From Candidatus Kaiserbacteria bacterium (lineage in GTDB: Bacteria > Patescibacteriota > Minisyncoccia > Phycocordibacterales > UBA2100), in contig JAHFMV010000009.1 of assembly GCA_023267655.1 (NCBI GenBank), positions 1 through 44,639 on the forward strand: a stretch of 44,639 nt of DNA. The letters run 5' to 3'. Positions 8,258 through 16,806 of the stretch are shown in pieces. Made by a program: the position numbers and the translations under genes. How positions within the stretch are numbered: the first letter of the stretch is position 1; the number at the start of each line of letters is the position of its first letter. The notes beneath the pieces were generated by a model. It saw only the letters and a list, made by a program, of their open reading frames with translations. It had not been told where the DNA came from and did not search any database.

Positions 8258-9216
8258 CCAAGGAGCTAGTCAAGGGTAAAACTATCATCGTAACCGGGGG
8301 AACGGGCTCTATTGGGTCTGAAATCGTCAAGCAGCTCCTCGATACGGAAGCAGGCCAAATCCGCATCTATAGCCGCGATGAACACAAGCAACATGAATTG
8401 CAGCAGATTCTCGGCGGAGATGACCGCTTACGCTTTCTCATCGGGGATATTCGCGACAAAGATCGAATGGATTTTGCATTCCATAACGTCGATATTTGCT
8501 TCCATACCGCGGCGCTCAAGCACGTCCCTTTTTGCGAATACAACCCGTTCGAGGCAATTAAAACCAATATTGTCGGTACTCAAAACGTGATTGACCTCGC
8601 GCTCAAGCACAACCTCGAAAAAGTGATCGCAATCTCGACGGACAAAGCCGTGAACCCAACTTCCGTTCTTGGCACCTCAAAATTGATGATGGAAAAACTT
8701 ATTACCGCGGCCAACTTTCTTATCGGCGACAAGCGAACGCGGTTTGCGAGCGTCCGCTTCGGCAACGTCCTAAGCTCTCGTGGCTCGGTGCTCCCGATCT
8801 GGCTCAAGCAAATCGAGAGGAATGAGCCGATTACGATCACCGACAAGCGCGCGACCCGCTTTTTTATGGAAATTCCGGAAGCAGTCGATCTCGTGTTTTC
8901 TGCGATGGAAATTATGCAAGGCGGGGAGATTTTTGTCCTGAAAATGAAGCGCAAGTTTAAAATCACCGATTTTGCGAAACAAACGCTCAAAAAACACGCA
9001 CCGGAGAAAAAGATTTCTCTAAAATTCATCGGTCTTCGCCCCGGGGAAAAGTTGCATGAAGAGCTCCTCACGAAAGATGAGGCTGACTTCGCGCTCGAGA
9101 CGAAAGGAATGTTCGTCATACTTCCACAGCACGCTCCACCAGGAGAAATACTGCGGCCTCGGAAATATGCCAACGCTCGTAAAGCAAGCGTACAGGCGTA
9201 TCGATCCAATCAGTAG
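8254..9216 (+). CDS. UDP-N-acetylglucosamine 4,6-dehydratase (PseB/FlaA1-like)
   Basis: A 320-residue extended SDR. The NAD loop is VTGGTGSIGSEIVKQL and the active-site segment is STDKAVNPTSVLGTSKLMMEKL, where the catalytic tyrosine of YxxxK is replaced by Met (MMEK), as in PseB, FlaA1 and CapE. The product is a 4-keto-6-deoxy UDP sugar, the substrate for the upstream DegT enzyme. It is the last gene of the plus-strand nonulosonate operon. I cannot decide between retaining (LegB-like) and C5-inverting (PseB-like) chemistry from sequence alone. Confidence 0.9.
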   Translation: MTKELVKGKTIIVTGGTGSIGSEIVKQLLDTEAGQIRIYSRDEHKQHELQQILGGDDRLRFLIGDIRDKDRMDFAFHNVDICFHTAALKHVPFCEYNPFEAIKTNIVGTQNVIDLALKHNLEKVIAISTDKAVNPTSVLGTSKLMMEKLITAANFLIGDKRTRFASVRFGNVLSSRGSVLPIWLKQIERNEPITITDKRATRFFMEIPEAVDLVFSAMEIMQGGEIFVLKMKRKFKITDFAKQTLKKHAPEKKISLKFIGLRPGEKLHEELLTKDEADFALETKGMFVILPQHAPPGEILRPRKYANARKASVQAYRSNQ

Positions 9217-9258
9217 CACTTAGCGGGAGATGACGAGATCTTTCGTCAAGCAAGTGCA

Positions 9259-9429
9259 TTAGAAGGGATATTGTTTACCTGCCCCGCTGTTATAGAGTTG
9301 TGTGACCTCTGCCGCTGAAAGCGCTCGATTCCAGATTGCAAGTTCGTCGACTTGCCCCGCCGCTCCATGTAGTATACCGGCCGCTGAAACCTGATCCCCA
9401 ATTACCATTGCCGTTGCCCTTAAGTTCAC
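9259..9429 (-). pseudogene. C-terminal remnant of a LamG (concanavalin-like) domain protein
   Basis: The minus strand encodes GQVDELAIWNRALSAAEVTQ followed by LYNSGAGKQYPF and a stop. This is the very common end of secreted LamG/Laminin_G_3 domains. Only about 56 residues remain. The upstream part runs straight into the end of the ABC transporter gene in another frame, so the rest of the lectin gene has been deleted. It is probably not expressed. The shadow ORF at 9290-9565 is a different frame of the same DNA. Confidence 0.7.
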
Positions 9430-11252
9430 GTAATCGAATACACTTTGTAGAAATACGAGTCTTTGTCGCCAAGAAGTTTTGATGGACTCCCCGTTTCGAC
9501 AATGCGGCCGTTTTCAAGTGCGATGAGTGTATCGGCATCGGTAATGGTTGAGAGTCGGTGCGCAATCGCGATAATGGTGACCTTCCCTTTTAATTCTTCC
9601 AAAATTCCCTTGATATGCGCTTCGCTCTCCGCATCGAGCGCTGATGTTGCTTCGTCAAGAATGAGGATCTGTGGCTTGTGGGCAAGTGCCCGCGCAATGA
9701 CGAGACGCTGGCGCTGTCCGGCAGAGAGCGTCATCCCGCGATCACCAAGAACGGTATCGAGGCCGTGTTCACTCATGCGTATGACATCATCGATGCGCGC
9801 CATTTTCGCCGCTTCCCAAATTGCATCGTCCGAAATCGACGTCGAGTAAAAGGCGATGTTGTTACGGATGGTGTCGTTTATGACAAAGAAATCCTGCGAC
9901 ACATAGCCGACATTGGTGCGCCACGCGCCAATATCAATATTGCGCGCATTTACGCCATCAACCGTGAGCGAACCAGAATTCGGCTGCAGCAATCGAAGCA
10001 GGAGATCGACGCACGTCGTTTTCCCCGCACCGGAGGGACCGATGAGACCGATGAAGGAACCACGCGGGATAGTGAACGACACCTGTTGCAGCACGGCATG
10101 CTCGCTCGTGTAGGAAAACGATATATTTTCAAACTGTAATTCTTTGGTAAAGGTAAATGGTTTTGTCCCTGAACGATGCTCCGCGTTACGCTCTGCATCT
10201 TCGGTAAAATTCAAAATGCGCTGCACATTCGGTGCATATTCGTTAATAATCTGTACCGCCGCCTGCAGCTGTTGCACATAGACCGCAATGCGATAAATAA
10301 GATAGACGATCGCCGGAAGCGCGGCGAGCGATATGATGTTGTACCGGAACGAGAGTGCGAAAATGGCGGCGATGTAGAGAACGCCGAGCATTGGGATCGT
10401 TGTGTTGGTGAGGTAATAGAGCATGAGGACGCGCCGACTTAAGGCGCGTAAGCGTTGAAAAACCGACCGCGTCGTCGCAACCGATTGCTCTTCAACACCA
10501 GACGCTTTGATCGTCTTGATACCGTAAATCGTCTCGCTCGTGCGATGCGTCATTTCGCTCGTCACGCTTGCGCGCTCCGTCGATGTTGCGCGCACACGGG
10601 AGAGAACCGGACGGAAACAGATAATCATGATCGTGCCAACGCCGAGCGTGGTGAGCATGATGGCGGGCGAAATATTAAACGCGACGATGAGATAGATACA
10701 CAGACTCGTCGCAAGCATAATGAGCGACGAGATGTTTCGCAACAAGTTGACGGTATTCGGAATATCGGCGAGCAACCATGTCTCAAGATGCCCCATTTTG
10801 TGTTTTGTGAGATAGGGCCACGATGCACGCAGGACAGCTGATGTGAGGCGTGTGCGCGTGTTTGCTTCGTACTCGGTCGTGATGCGCGCCTGTGTTGCGT
10901 ACAAGAAAAGCAGAACCGCAGAGCGTGCGATAAAAAGGATGACGATAAAAATCAGGAGAAATTTCGGCGCAAAGTCGATGTGGAGGAGGTCGAAAAATGA
11001 ACGCAGCATGACCGATATCGTGTCAGTCGCCGCCGTTTTCGTGTTGAGAATGAAGGTAAGGAGCGGGATCAGGGCGTTGATACCGATGCCTTCCAAAATA
11101 CCACCGAGAAAGCCGAAAATCGTGAGGGTGAGGATCTGCGAGCCATAGCCGCCATAGGCGCGGCGAATAAGACTCACCAGCGACCCGAAGCGGTCTAAAA
11201 AGTGCCTTTTTGAGGCATTCTGAGGGTCTTTTTGAGCTGTTTCTACGGTCAT
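9426..11252 (-). CDS. ABC transporter, fused membrane and ATPase domains (MsbA/PglK type)
   Basis: About 608 residues: an N-terminal six-helix ABC_membrane domain (ILTLTIFGFLGGILEGIGIN and later segments) followed by a nucleotide-binding domain. Walker A GPSGAGKTTCVD, signature LSAGQRQRLVIARAL and Walker B ILILDEATSALD are all intact. Such half-transporters dimerise and flip lipid-linked sugars or lipids across the membrane. Start ATG 11252 is 8 bp after the upstream glycosyltransferase stop. It is the last gene of its operon and ends where a lectin remnant begins. Confidence 0.92.
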   Translation of the reverse strand: MTVETAQKDPQNASKRHFLDRFGSLVSLIRRAYGGYGSQILTLTIFGFLGGILEGIGINALIPLLTFILNTKTAATDTISVMLRSFFDLLHIDFAPKFLLIFIVILFIARSAVLLFLYATQARITTEYEANTRTRLTSAVLRASWPYLTKHKMGHLETWLLADIPNTVNLLRNISSLIMLATSLCIYLIVAFNISPAIMLTTLGVGTIMIICFRPVLSRVRATSTERASVTSEMTHRTSETIYGIKTIKASGVEEQSVATTRSVFQRLRALSRRVLMLYYLTNTTIPMLGVLYIAAIFALSFRYNIISLAALPAIVYLIYRIAVYVQQLQAAVQIINEYAPNVQRILNFTEDAERNAEHRSGTKPFTFTKELQFENISFSYTSEHAVLQQVSFTIPRGSFIGLIGPSGAGKTTCVDLLLRLLQPNSGSLTVDGVNARNIDIGAWRTNVGYVSQDFFVINDTIRNNIAFYSTSISDDAIWEAAKMARIDDVIRMSEHGLDTVLGDRGMTLSAGQRQRLVIARALAHKPQILILDEATSALDAESEAHIKGILEELKGKVTIIAIAHRLSTITDADTLIALENGRIVETGSPSKLLGDKDSYFYKVYSIT

Positions 11253-11259
11253 ACGATAG

Positions 11260-12354
11260 TCAAATTGTGGCAAGAATCGCACGTGCGCGAGTATCCCATG
11301 TATACAACAAAACGGAGCTCTTGGCAATACTTACTTTTTCTGAAGCGCTCAGGTCACTCTGCGCTTTTTGAATTGCCTCCGCCAAACTTTTCGCGTCGTC
11401 TGCCACAAACCAGTACGCGGCATTCTGCGGCAACACTTCGCGCGTCGATGGAATATCCGAGGCGACAATTGGTCGATCGGAGGCCATGTAGGTAAATAAT
11501 TTTAAGGGCGAGGTGAAATGCGTCGCGATGACATCTTTTCCGGTGTTCGGTAGAACCAGCACGTCCGCGGCTGCTTGATTGTTTGCAATATCGCGATACG
11601 GTTTTTCTCCGAGAAATAATACGCGCGGATATTGCTGCCGCGCTTTCGCTATCTGATCTTGTGTGCCGCCGATGACGGCGATGCGGATCGTATCGGGCAA
11701 AAATTCTGATGCTTTGAAAAGTGTGTCGGTCCCCTTCCATCCACCGAGAGCTCCTATGTACAGGGCCACGCGCATATCGTGCGGAAGTCGGAGCCGCGTA
11801 CGCGCATCTTCTTTTGATTCAGCATGTTCGAAATTGGCAAGGTCGAGTCCGTCGTGCGCGACCACTATTTTTTCTTGTGGCACACCACGAGCAACGTAAA
11901 AATCACGAAGTCCGCCGGTAATGACAATCACTTTTTTTGCACGGCGTGCAACGAAGCGCGCGAGAAAATTCCACGAACCCGTATGGGATTCCCACACGAT
12001 GGAACGGTTTGTTAAAAATGCAACGGCGGCGAGGACGATTTCATCGCGACCGTATACCAGAGAATCGCGGCGGCGCGCGAAGCGCGCCGCCACAAGCGCA
12101 AACACAAACGATTCAATCAAAAACCCGATAAACCCCCACGACACGATATCCGGCACCCACAGCCGTGTGACGGGAAATGAATGCTTTAAACCGTAGTATT
12201 CCGCGACACTTTCTTTGATATGCGTGCGACGATTCGGAACGACGAGCTCAACGTCCGCACCCGCTTTTGCAAACGCCTCGCACGTCTTTGCAATCTGTAT
12301 ACCATGTGCCTTTTCGCTCGGCATCCGCGCGTTGGCGACGTAGAGAATCTTCAT
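11260..12354 (-). CDS. Glycosyltransferase family 4 (GT-B fold)
   Basis: A 364-residue GT4 protein. The N-terminus MKILYVANARMPSEKAHGIQI is the typical acceptor-domain start of Parcubacterial GT4 enzymes. The donor domain has VALYIGALGGWKGTDTLF and a DRPIVASDIPSTREVL segment with the usual glutamate region. Start ATG 12354 was preferred over 12369. It precedes the ABC exporter by 8 bp and is probably cotranscribed with it. A 36-bp palindrome lies about 107 bp upstream and could control the operon. Confidence 0.9.
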   Translation of the reverse strand: MKILYVANARMPSEKAHGIQIAKTCEAFAKAGADVELVVPNRRTHIKESVAEYYGLKHSFPVTRLWVPDIVSWGFIGFLIESFVFALVAARFARRRDSLVYGRDEIVLAAVAFLTNRSIVWESHTGSWNFLARFVARRAKKVIVITGGLRDFYVARGVPQEKIVVAHDGLDLANFEHAESKEDARTRLRLPHDMRVALYIGALGGWKGTDTLFKASEFLPDTIRIAVIGGTQDQIAKARQQYPRVLFLGEKPYRDIANNQAAADVLVLPNTGKDVIATHFTSPLKLFTYMASDRPIVASDIPSTREVLPQNAAYWFVADDAKSLAEAIQKAQSDLSASEKVSIAKSSVLLYTWDTRARAILATI

Positions 12355-12460
12355 AACATGCGTAAGCATACGCTCTTTTTTCTTCCGCTCAAATCGTACG
12401 TTCGTTACGCGTTCCTTTCAATTACGTATACCCTTCACGAAATGCCATGGGGCACATCCA

Positions 12461-12496
12461 TCCCTTAACATACGACACCTGTCGTAATATAAGGGA
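12461..12496. promoter_or_regulatory. 36-bp palindromic operator-like element, copy 1
   Basis: An imperfect palindrome with outer arms TCCCTTA/TAAGGGA and inner arms TACGACA/TGTCGTA. It matches copy 2 at 13128-13163 in 26 of 36 positions by my count. It lies 42 bp past the stop of the PaaX/Cas2-like gene and about 107 bp upstream of the glycosyltransferase-ABC operon. Probable binding site of the neighbouring regulator. Confidence 0.6.
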
Positions 12497-12538
12497 TATG
12501 CCGGCACCTCTCCCTCCTGCCCGATCTTCGAGAATATG

Positions 12539-13117
12539 CTAGAGACCAAAATGATCTTTGATGTGCTGATCATTTTCAATTTCTTCGACAATTGCATATA
12601 AAATATCCTTGCCAACCTTGAGTTCTGCTTTGATGAGCGCGATGAGTTCTTCGCAATCGTACGGGTGTACCCACACACTCTGCTGAAGTCGAAAAAAACC
12701 TGCGTCGCGCATGAGATGACGCAATTGATCGCGAACGAGCCGCCGTTTTTGCGGAATGTCGAAAATGACCATTCGATACCGTCTGTCCCACCGCTTCTTG
12801 ACACGAATTGCAAGCGCCACTTTTGCCTGTTCGAGAGCCAGTGCCTGCACACCCTTTGGGGTGAGACGCGCAAACTTCATTCCGTTACGCGTTTCGAATG
12901 TAACGAGACCCTTTTGTGCGAGTCGTCCTGTAGCCGTTTTCGCGCGATACCCGAGATGTTTCTTGCCAGTAATGCTGGCAAGCGCCATAGGAAGTGCTGG
13001 AGCAATGGCAATGACCGCAAGTGCCCCAGTGAGCGCCAGTGTGCCAAGGACAGCCTGTTGAATATTCTCTCGCCTTCGCCGCTTCGCAGCTCTCTGTTCC
13101 AATTGTTCTTTGTGCAT
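12539..13117 (-). CDS. PaaX-like regulator with Cas2-fold C-terminal domain
   Basis: A 192-residue protein starting MHKEQLEQRAAKRRRREN (ATG 13117). It has a hydrophobic segment (about 20-50), a winged-helix-like region (GRLAQKGLVTFETRNGMKFA) and a C-terminal ferredoxin-like domain, YRMVIFDIPQKRRLVRDQLR to QQSVWVHPYDCEELI. That domain is shared by PaaX C-termini and Cas2. In CPR genomes such genes are often named Cas2, but there is no CRISPR array or cas1 here. Its own promoter carries a 36-bp palindrome, suggesting autorepression. The track start at 13294 is upstream DNA. Confidence 0.75.
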   Translation of the reverse strand: MHKEQLEQRAAKRRRRENIQQAVLGTLALTGALAVIAIAPALPMALASITGKKHLGYRAKTATGRLAQKGLVTFETRNGMKFARLTPKGVQALALEQAKVALAIRVKKRWDRRYRMVIFDIPQKRRLVRDQLRHLMRDAGFFRLQQSVWVHPYDCEELIALIKAELKVGKDILYAIVEEIENDQHIKDHFGL

Positions 13118-13127
13118 ACCACGACAG

Positions 13128-13163
13128 TCCCTTAAGTATACACCCCTGTTGTATTGTAAGGGA
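13128..13163. promoter_or_regulatory. 36-bp palindromic operator-like element, copy 2
   Basis: The same outer arms TCCCTTA/TAAGGGA as copy 1, with CCTGT in the centre. It ends 11 bp before the start of the PaaX/Cas2-like gene. On the minus strand it contains TATACT, a good -10 box, so a bound protein would block the gene's own promoter. Confidence 0.6.
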
Positions 13164-13194
13164 GTAATAAAGTTGTCTGACGATGATGGAATAT

Positions 13195-13812
13195 TTATTT
13201 CACCAAAAAGATGTTGTACCCGCTTACTTGATTGCTGCTCAATTTTCCGGCGAGTTTGTCGAAAAAGAACCCTAGACTGCAGAGTACTTTCCACCTCCCA
13301 AGCGGGGAAAGACGGACGAGTGTCTCGATCGGACCGCGGACACCGATCATCTCACGCTTCGAAAAATCCTTTGTCAGATGCTCGAGTCCGTCTTTCGTGA
13401 AGCGCCAAAAATCTTTGTAGTAGCCTTCGTGCGCGTGGTAGTAGTACAGAAATGGGACGTAGATAAAACAAAAGCCACCCGGTTTTAGCGTGCGATACAT
13501 TTCGCGCACCGCGAGCGCGGGGTCTTCCACGTGTTCGAGAACGGCGATGCAAATAAGCGCATCTTGCGAATTGTCATCAAACGGCAGCGCATGGATGTCG
13601 CCGACGATGTCAGGATGATAGTCGGGAACCTTGTCGAGGATTTTGTAGTCCACCTTCTTCGTGAGTGGAAGGAGCCACTCGCGTGATCGGTCGTAGCGGT
13701 TATTTTTTTCCTTGTCGATGCGGAGGCCACCGCCGATATCGACGACGGATTTTTTCTCCAAAAAAATCCGTCGCATCTTTTCTTCAAAAAAAACATCCCA
13801 CGGGCGCGTCAT
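13195..13812 (-). CDS. SAM-dependent methyltransferase (class I, Methyltransf_11)
   Basis: A 205-residue methyltransferase. The SAM loop is VVDIGGGLRID (about 23-33), and ALICIAVLEHVEDPALAVRE plus RTLKPGGFCFIYVPF are motif II/III regions of Methyltransf_11. Start ATG 13812 overlaps the upstream gene by 4 bp (ATGA). In a polysaccharide operon it likely methylates a sugar or a lipid-linked intermediate; this is inference. It lies 32 bp from the regulator's palindrome and is the last gene of the operon. Confidence 0.85.
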   Translation of the reverse strand: MTRPWDVFFEEKMRRIFLEKKSVVDIGGGLRIDKEKNNRYDRSREWLLPLTKKVDYKILDKVPDYHPDIVGDIHALPFDDNSQDALICIAVLEHVEDPALAVREMYRTLKPGGFCFIYVPFLYYYHAHEGYYKDFWRFTKDGLEHLTKDFSKREMIGVRGPIETLVRLSPLGRWKVLCSLGFFFDKLAGKLSSNQVSGYNIFLVK

Positions 13813-15233
13813 ACGATGATTGTAACTTTTTTCTCCAGAACCGTCCCATATTTCGTCGCCGGTTGTACATCGACGAGTACTTTGTTGCCCTCGTACCGAA
13901 GAGACGTTGCAGCGCCATAGCCGCTTGTGTATCGCGGCAGCAGCATGACAAGACAGTTGAGTTTGAAATACAGCAGTCGCAGGAATGCCTCGCGCACATA
14001 TCCACCTCGGAGCGCATACCACGCGTGGTTGAGATTTTCGCGGAGGCTGTACAGCAATGCCGGTGGAAGCTGCGGCAGAGAGAGCCGCCACTGCACTTTT
14101 CCCGAAAGACCGTTTGCAGAGATTCCGACAGTTGGGTTGCGCGACGTGAGCAGCGTATTTACGAGCACTCGTTTTTCGGAAGTCGTTTTTGCGTACACCT
14201 CCTTCCCCTTTAATTCGAATGAAAATGGCTTCAATGAATCCGCTGCATTAAACATCTCCGCGATATTCGGAATGCGGGTGAGCCACGCAAGATGCGCCGT
14301 CCAGAAAATTGGACATTGAAAATTAATTGGTGCGCCGATATGCGAATGTAAGTAACCGTCAAAGAAATGCCGACGGATTTGATAGAGCACATTGTTGAGC
14401 GCGATCTGTGCGTCCGGAAGCGACGAGTGCGCAAGCACATACGCATCAAACGAATGCGATGCAACTTCGTATTTCGAGAGCCAGTACCATCGTTTACATT
14501 CCATGCGCAGATCCTTCGTACCGTCGGCGCAGTACATCGCAAGGAGCGCTTTCTCGCTTTCTTTCAGACGATCTTCGTAGGGCGCACTCGACATACCTAA
14601 TTCGCCGAGTACGTAACGAATAAAGGCACTACAGCGGGATTGGTAAAACGTCGTCATGCCATCGTAACCGGCGAACGTCCCGTGTTTTTCAGCGTCCGGA
14701 TAGTAGCGGAAGAATCCGTCGACGGTCATCTTTGAAAATGCCGCATCAATTGATTTGTGTGCCGTTTCAGAATGAGAAACGCTCACATAAGCCGCGTATG
14801 ATGCGATACCCGTGAGACCCCAGAGTCTCTGGTTCGTTAACGGCTTTGAATCAGTAGTGCCCAAGAGATACGTCTCGACGACTTTTTTGAGCTTCTCGCT
14901 GTATTCCGCGTGCTCTGCTTCTGAAAATGCATCGCGATGCGTTGTTAAAAATTGCGAAATGGTATCGACGCACGAACCGCAGTCGATGACGTTGTTCGAC
15001 ATGTTCCGTGGCTCAAGAAGTCCCGGATAAAAAATCCACTGTTCGCCGTCTTGGACAACGCGCTGCATGAGCGTCGCGACTAATTGCTTCCCTTTCTCAA
15101 CCTCGCCAAGGTAGGAATAGATGTCTAAAAGGTACGTCGTGTTGCCGGTGTGTTCAACGTGGTGTTTCGGGCAGCGCATATTTGACTCGAGATAGTGAGC
15201 CGCTTCGCGCATCATTTCATCAAAAGTGATCAT
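13809..15233 (-). CDS. Hypothetical protein, possibly an alpha/alpha-toroid enzyme
   Basis: A 474-residue soluble protein that I do not recognise. It is mostly helical, with aromatic and His-rich segments (GYDGMTTFYQSRCSAFIRYV, MECKRWYWLSKYEVASHS) of the kind seen in six-hairpin glycosidases and heparinase-like lyases, then a beta-rich C-terminus. No signal peptide. It shares ATGA overlaps with the glycosyltransferase upstream and the methyltransferase downstream, so it belongs to the polysaccharide operon. A role in sugar chain handling is a guess. Confidence 0.6.
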   Translation of the reverse strand: MITFDEMMREAAHYLESNMRCPKHHVEHTGNTTYLLDIYSYLGEVEKGKQLVATLMQRVVQDGEQWIFYPGLLEPRNMSNNVIDCGSCVDTISQFLTTHRDAFSEAEHAEYSEKLKKVVETYLLGTTDSKPLTNQRLWGLTGIASYAAYVSVSHSETAHKSIDAAFSKMTVDGFFRYYPDAEKHGTFAGYDGMTTFYQSRCSAFIRYVLGELGMSSAPYEDRLKESEKALLAMYCADGTKDLRMECKRWYWLSKYEVASHSFDAYVLAHSSLPDAQIALNNVLYQIRRHFFDGYLHSHIGAPINFQCPIFWTAHLAWLTRIPNIAEMFNAADSLKPFSFELKGKEVYAKTTSEKRVLVNTLLTSRNPTVGISANGLSGKVQWRLSLPQLPPALLYSLRENLNHAWYALRGGYVREAFLRLLYFKLNCLVMLLPRYTSGYGAATSLRYEGNKVLVDVQPATKYGTVLEKKVTIIV

Positions 15234-16039
15234 AATTTTGTCTGAAAGACTTTCTTTCCCATTTCCATCAGAAGCCGCACTTGGAAGCGCACACGACCAA
15301 ATTCTATTTTGAGCGGCATGCAGGCGCCAAAGGAATGCAACGTACGATCACGCAGTGTCTTTACGATAACTGCAATAATAACGCGCGAATGCCATGGAAT
15401 GTGGTACGTGAAATAATCCCACACAGAAAGATTTGGAAATGATTTTAGTTCCTCTGCAATATATTTAAAACTGCGCGTGTCATATTCATCGACGTCTTTC
15501 GTTTCCCAATACACATTCCATGGATTTTTAAATGTGCCGGTTGAAAGTGTGGTGTCGAACGCGATCTTATTGTGCACGGGCCGAATGAATCGTGCGCCAC
15601 TTTTCCGATTGAAAAATCGATATTGGTAGCCGGGATAGTTGGACGAATAGAGGATTTCCCGATCCCCGATATGCATACGCATCGGCACACGATAGATGAG
15701 TGGACCTTGCATCTTCACCGCTGCGCGAATTTCTTCCCGAAGTCCATCGGAAATCGATTCGTCGGAATCAAGAATGAGCACCCAATCGTGTGTTGATGCA
15801 TCGACAACTTGATTCCGCAAACCACCAATGTCTTTCAGTGTATTATCCGGATTCTTGAATTTTGCATCCTGCGCAATCACACGACATCCGTATTCAGCAG
15901 CGATCTGCAACGTATCATCAGTTGAGCCCCCGTCATTGATCACAATCTCATCAAAATCCCGCACGCTCTCAAGCGCCCGCCGCAGATCCTTCTGCGAGTT
16001 AAAGGTGAGCATGCAGACACTTGCTGGAATTTTTTCCAT
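15230..16039 (-). CDS. Glycosyltransferase family 2
   Basis: A 269-residue GT-A enzyme. It starts MEKIPASVCMLTFNSQKDLRRALESV, with NDGGSTDDT and the metal-binding DxD in LILDSDESISDG. The C-terminus is short, with no membrane helices visible, as in WaaE/KdtX-type glycosyltransferases acting at the cytoplasmic face. Start ATG 16039 is 1 bp after the stop of the NodB gene, and the end overlaps the next gene by 4 bp. Confidence 0.9.
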   Translation of the reverse strand: MEKIPASVCMLTFNSQKDLRRALESVRDFDEIVINDGGSTDDTLQIAAEYGCRVIAQDAKFKNPDNTLKDIGGLRNQVVDASTHDWVLILDSDESISDGLREEIRAAVKMQGPLIYRVPMRMHIGDREILYSSNYPGYQYRFFNRKSGARFIRPVHNKIAFDTTLSTGTFKNPWNVYWETKDVDEYDTRSFKYIAEELKSFPNLSVWDYFTYHIPWHSRVIIAVIVKTLRDRTLHSFGACMPLKIEFGRVRFQVRLLMEMGKKVFQTKL

Positions 16040-16040
16040 A

Positions 16041-16805
16041 TTACTTGAACCAACGAGAGAGTCGGGAATACCACTCAAATGCTTTTGTGACGCGCATCAT
16101 GACTTCCCAGTTTCTCATGTCGCGTTCGATGACGTTGCGCTGGATGAGATACGGATTACTTTCTTTGGTGACGAGGCCCGGCTTTATGGCAAACGCCGCG
16201 TCGTAGCCAAGTTCTTTTGCTATACGCATCGCTTCGTGGGAATAGCTGCCGCCGGGGTACGCGAAATATCGCATGTTGTCTGGGCGAGCCATTTCGGTGC
16301 GTAATTCTTCCGTCGAGAGTTTTGCGACATTGGCGTGCGTGCGACCATGGAAGCCAAATGCGACAAGCGGATTTGTGCGAAGACGCTCGATCGATTCGCG
16401 TGTAAGAAGTGGGAGGTCGTTGCCGAGCCTCGGGCGAGAAGTTTCCGCATCGCTCATTATGAACATCGCTGCGGGCGCCCCGAATTTTTCCAAAATCGGG
16501 AGTGCTGCTGTTTCGAAATCTGCGTAGCCGTCGTCGAACGTGAGCGCGACGGCGCGGCGCGGTAGTGGTGCCCCGTGCTTCAGCCACGTCACGATCTGTG
16601 CAAGCGACACGAACGCGTCGCCTTTTCCTTTCAAGAGCGCGAGATGCTTTTCAAAATTCGCTGGCATGACCGCGATGTCGATCGTCGCGTCACTAATCGA
16701 GTGATACGTCAAAATTGAAATGTCTTGAAATTGAAATAGCGGATTGAGCATTCGATATACTCCATAGAGGAACGCCGCGATGATTTTTTTGAGCATAGTC
16801 CGCAT
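16041..16805 (-). CDS. Polysaccharide deacetylase (NodB domain), membrane-anchored
   Basis: A 254-residue protein with an N-terminal hydrophobic segment (MLKKIIAAFLYGVYRML) and then a NodB domain: YHSI, the metal-binding LTFDDGYADF, GFHGRTHANVAKLS with the HxxxH metal ligands, and YPGGSYS. It removes N-acetyl groups from extracytoplasmic or lipid-linked polysaccharide. Start ATG 16805 lies 1 bp after the upstream stop; the track ORF starts far upstream in another gene. Confidence 0.9.
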   Translation of the reverse strand: MRTMLKKIIAAFLYGVYRMLNPLFQFQDISILTYHSISDATIDIAVMPANFEKHLALLKGKGDAFVSLAQIVTWLKHGAPLPRRAVALTFDDGYADFETAALPILEKFGAPAAMFIMSDAETSRPRLGNDLPLLTRESIERLRTNPLVAFGFHGRTHANVAKLSTEELRTEMARPDNMRYFAYPGGSYSHEAMRIAKELGYDAAFAIKPGLVTKESNPYLIQRNVIERDMRNWEVMMRVTKAFEWYSRLSRWFK

Positions 16806-16806
16806 G

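Noticed and set aside
9290-9565. 91-residue minus-strand ORF
   Set aside because: A shadow frame over the ABC transporter end and the LamG remnant.
12539-13163. CRISPR system suggested by the Cas2-like domain
   Set aside because: There is no repeat array, cas1 or other cas gene; the domain order is that of a PaaX-like regulator.
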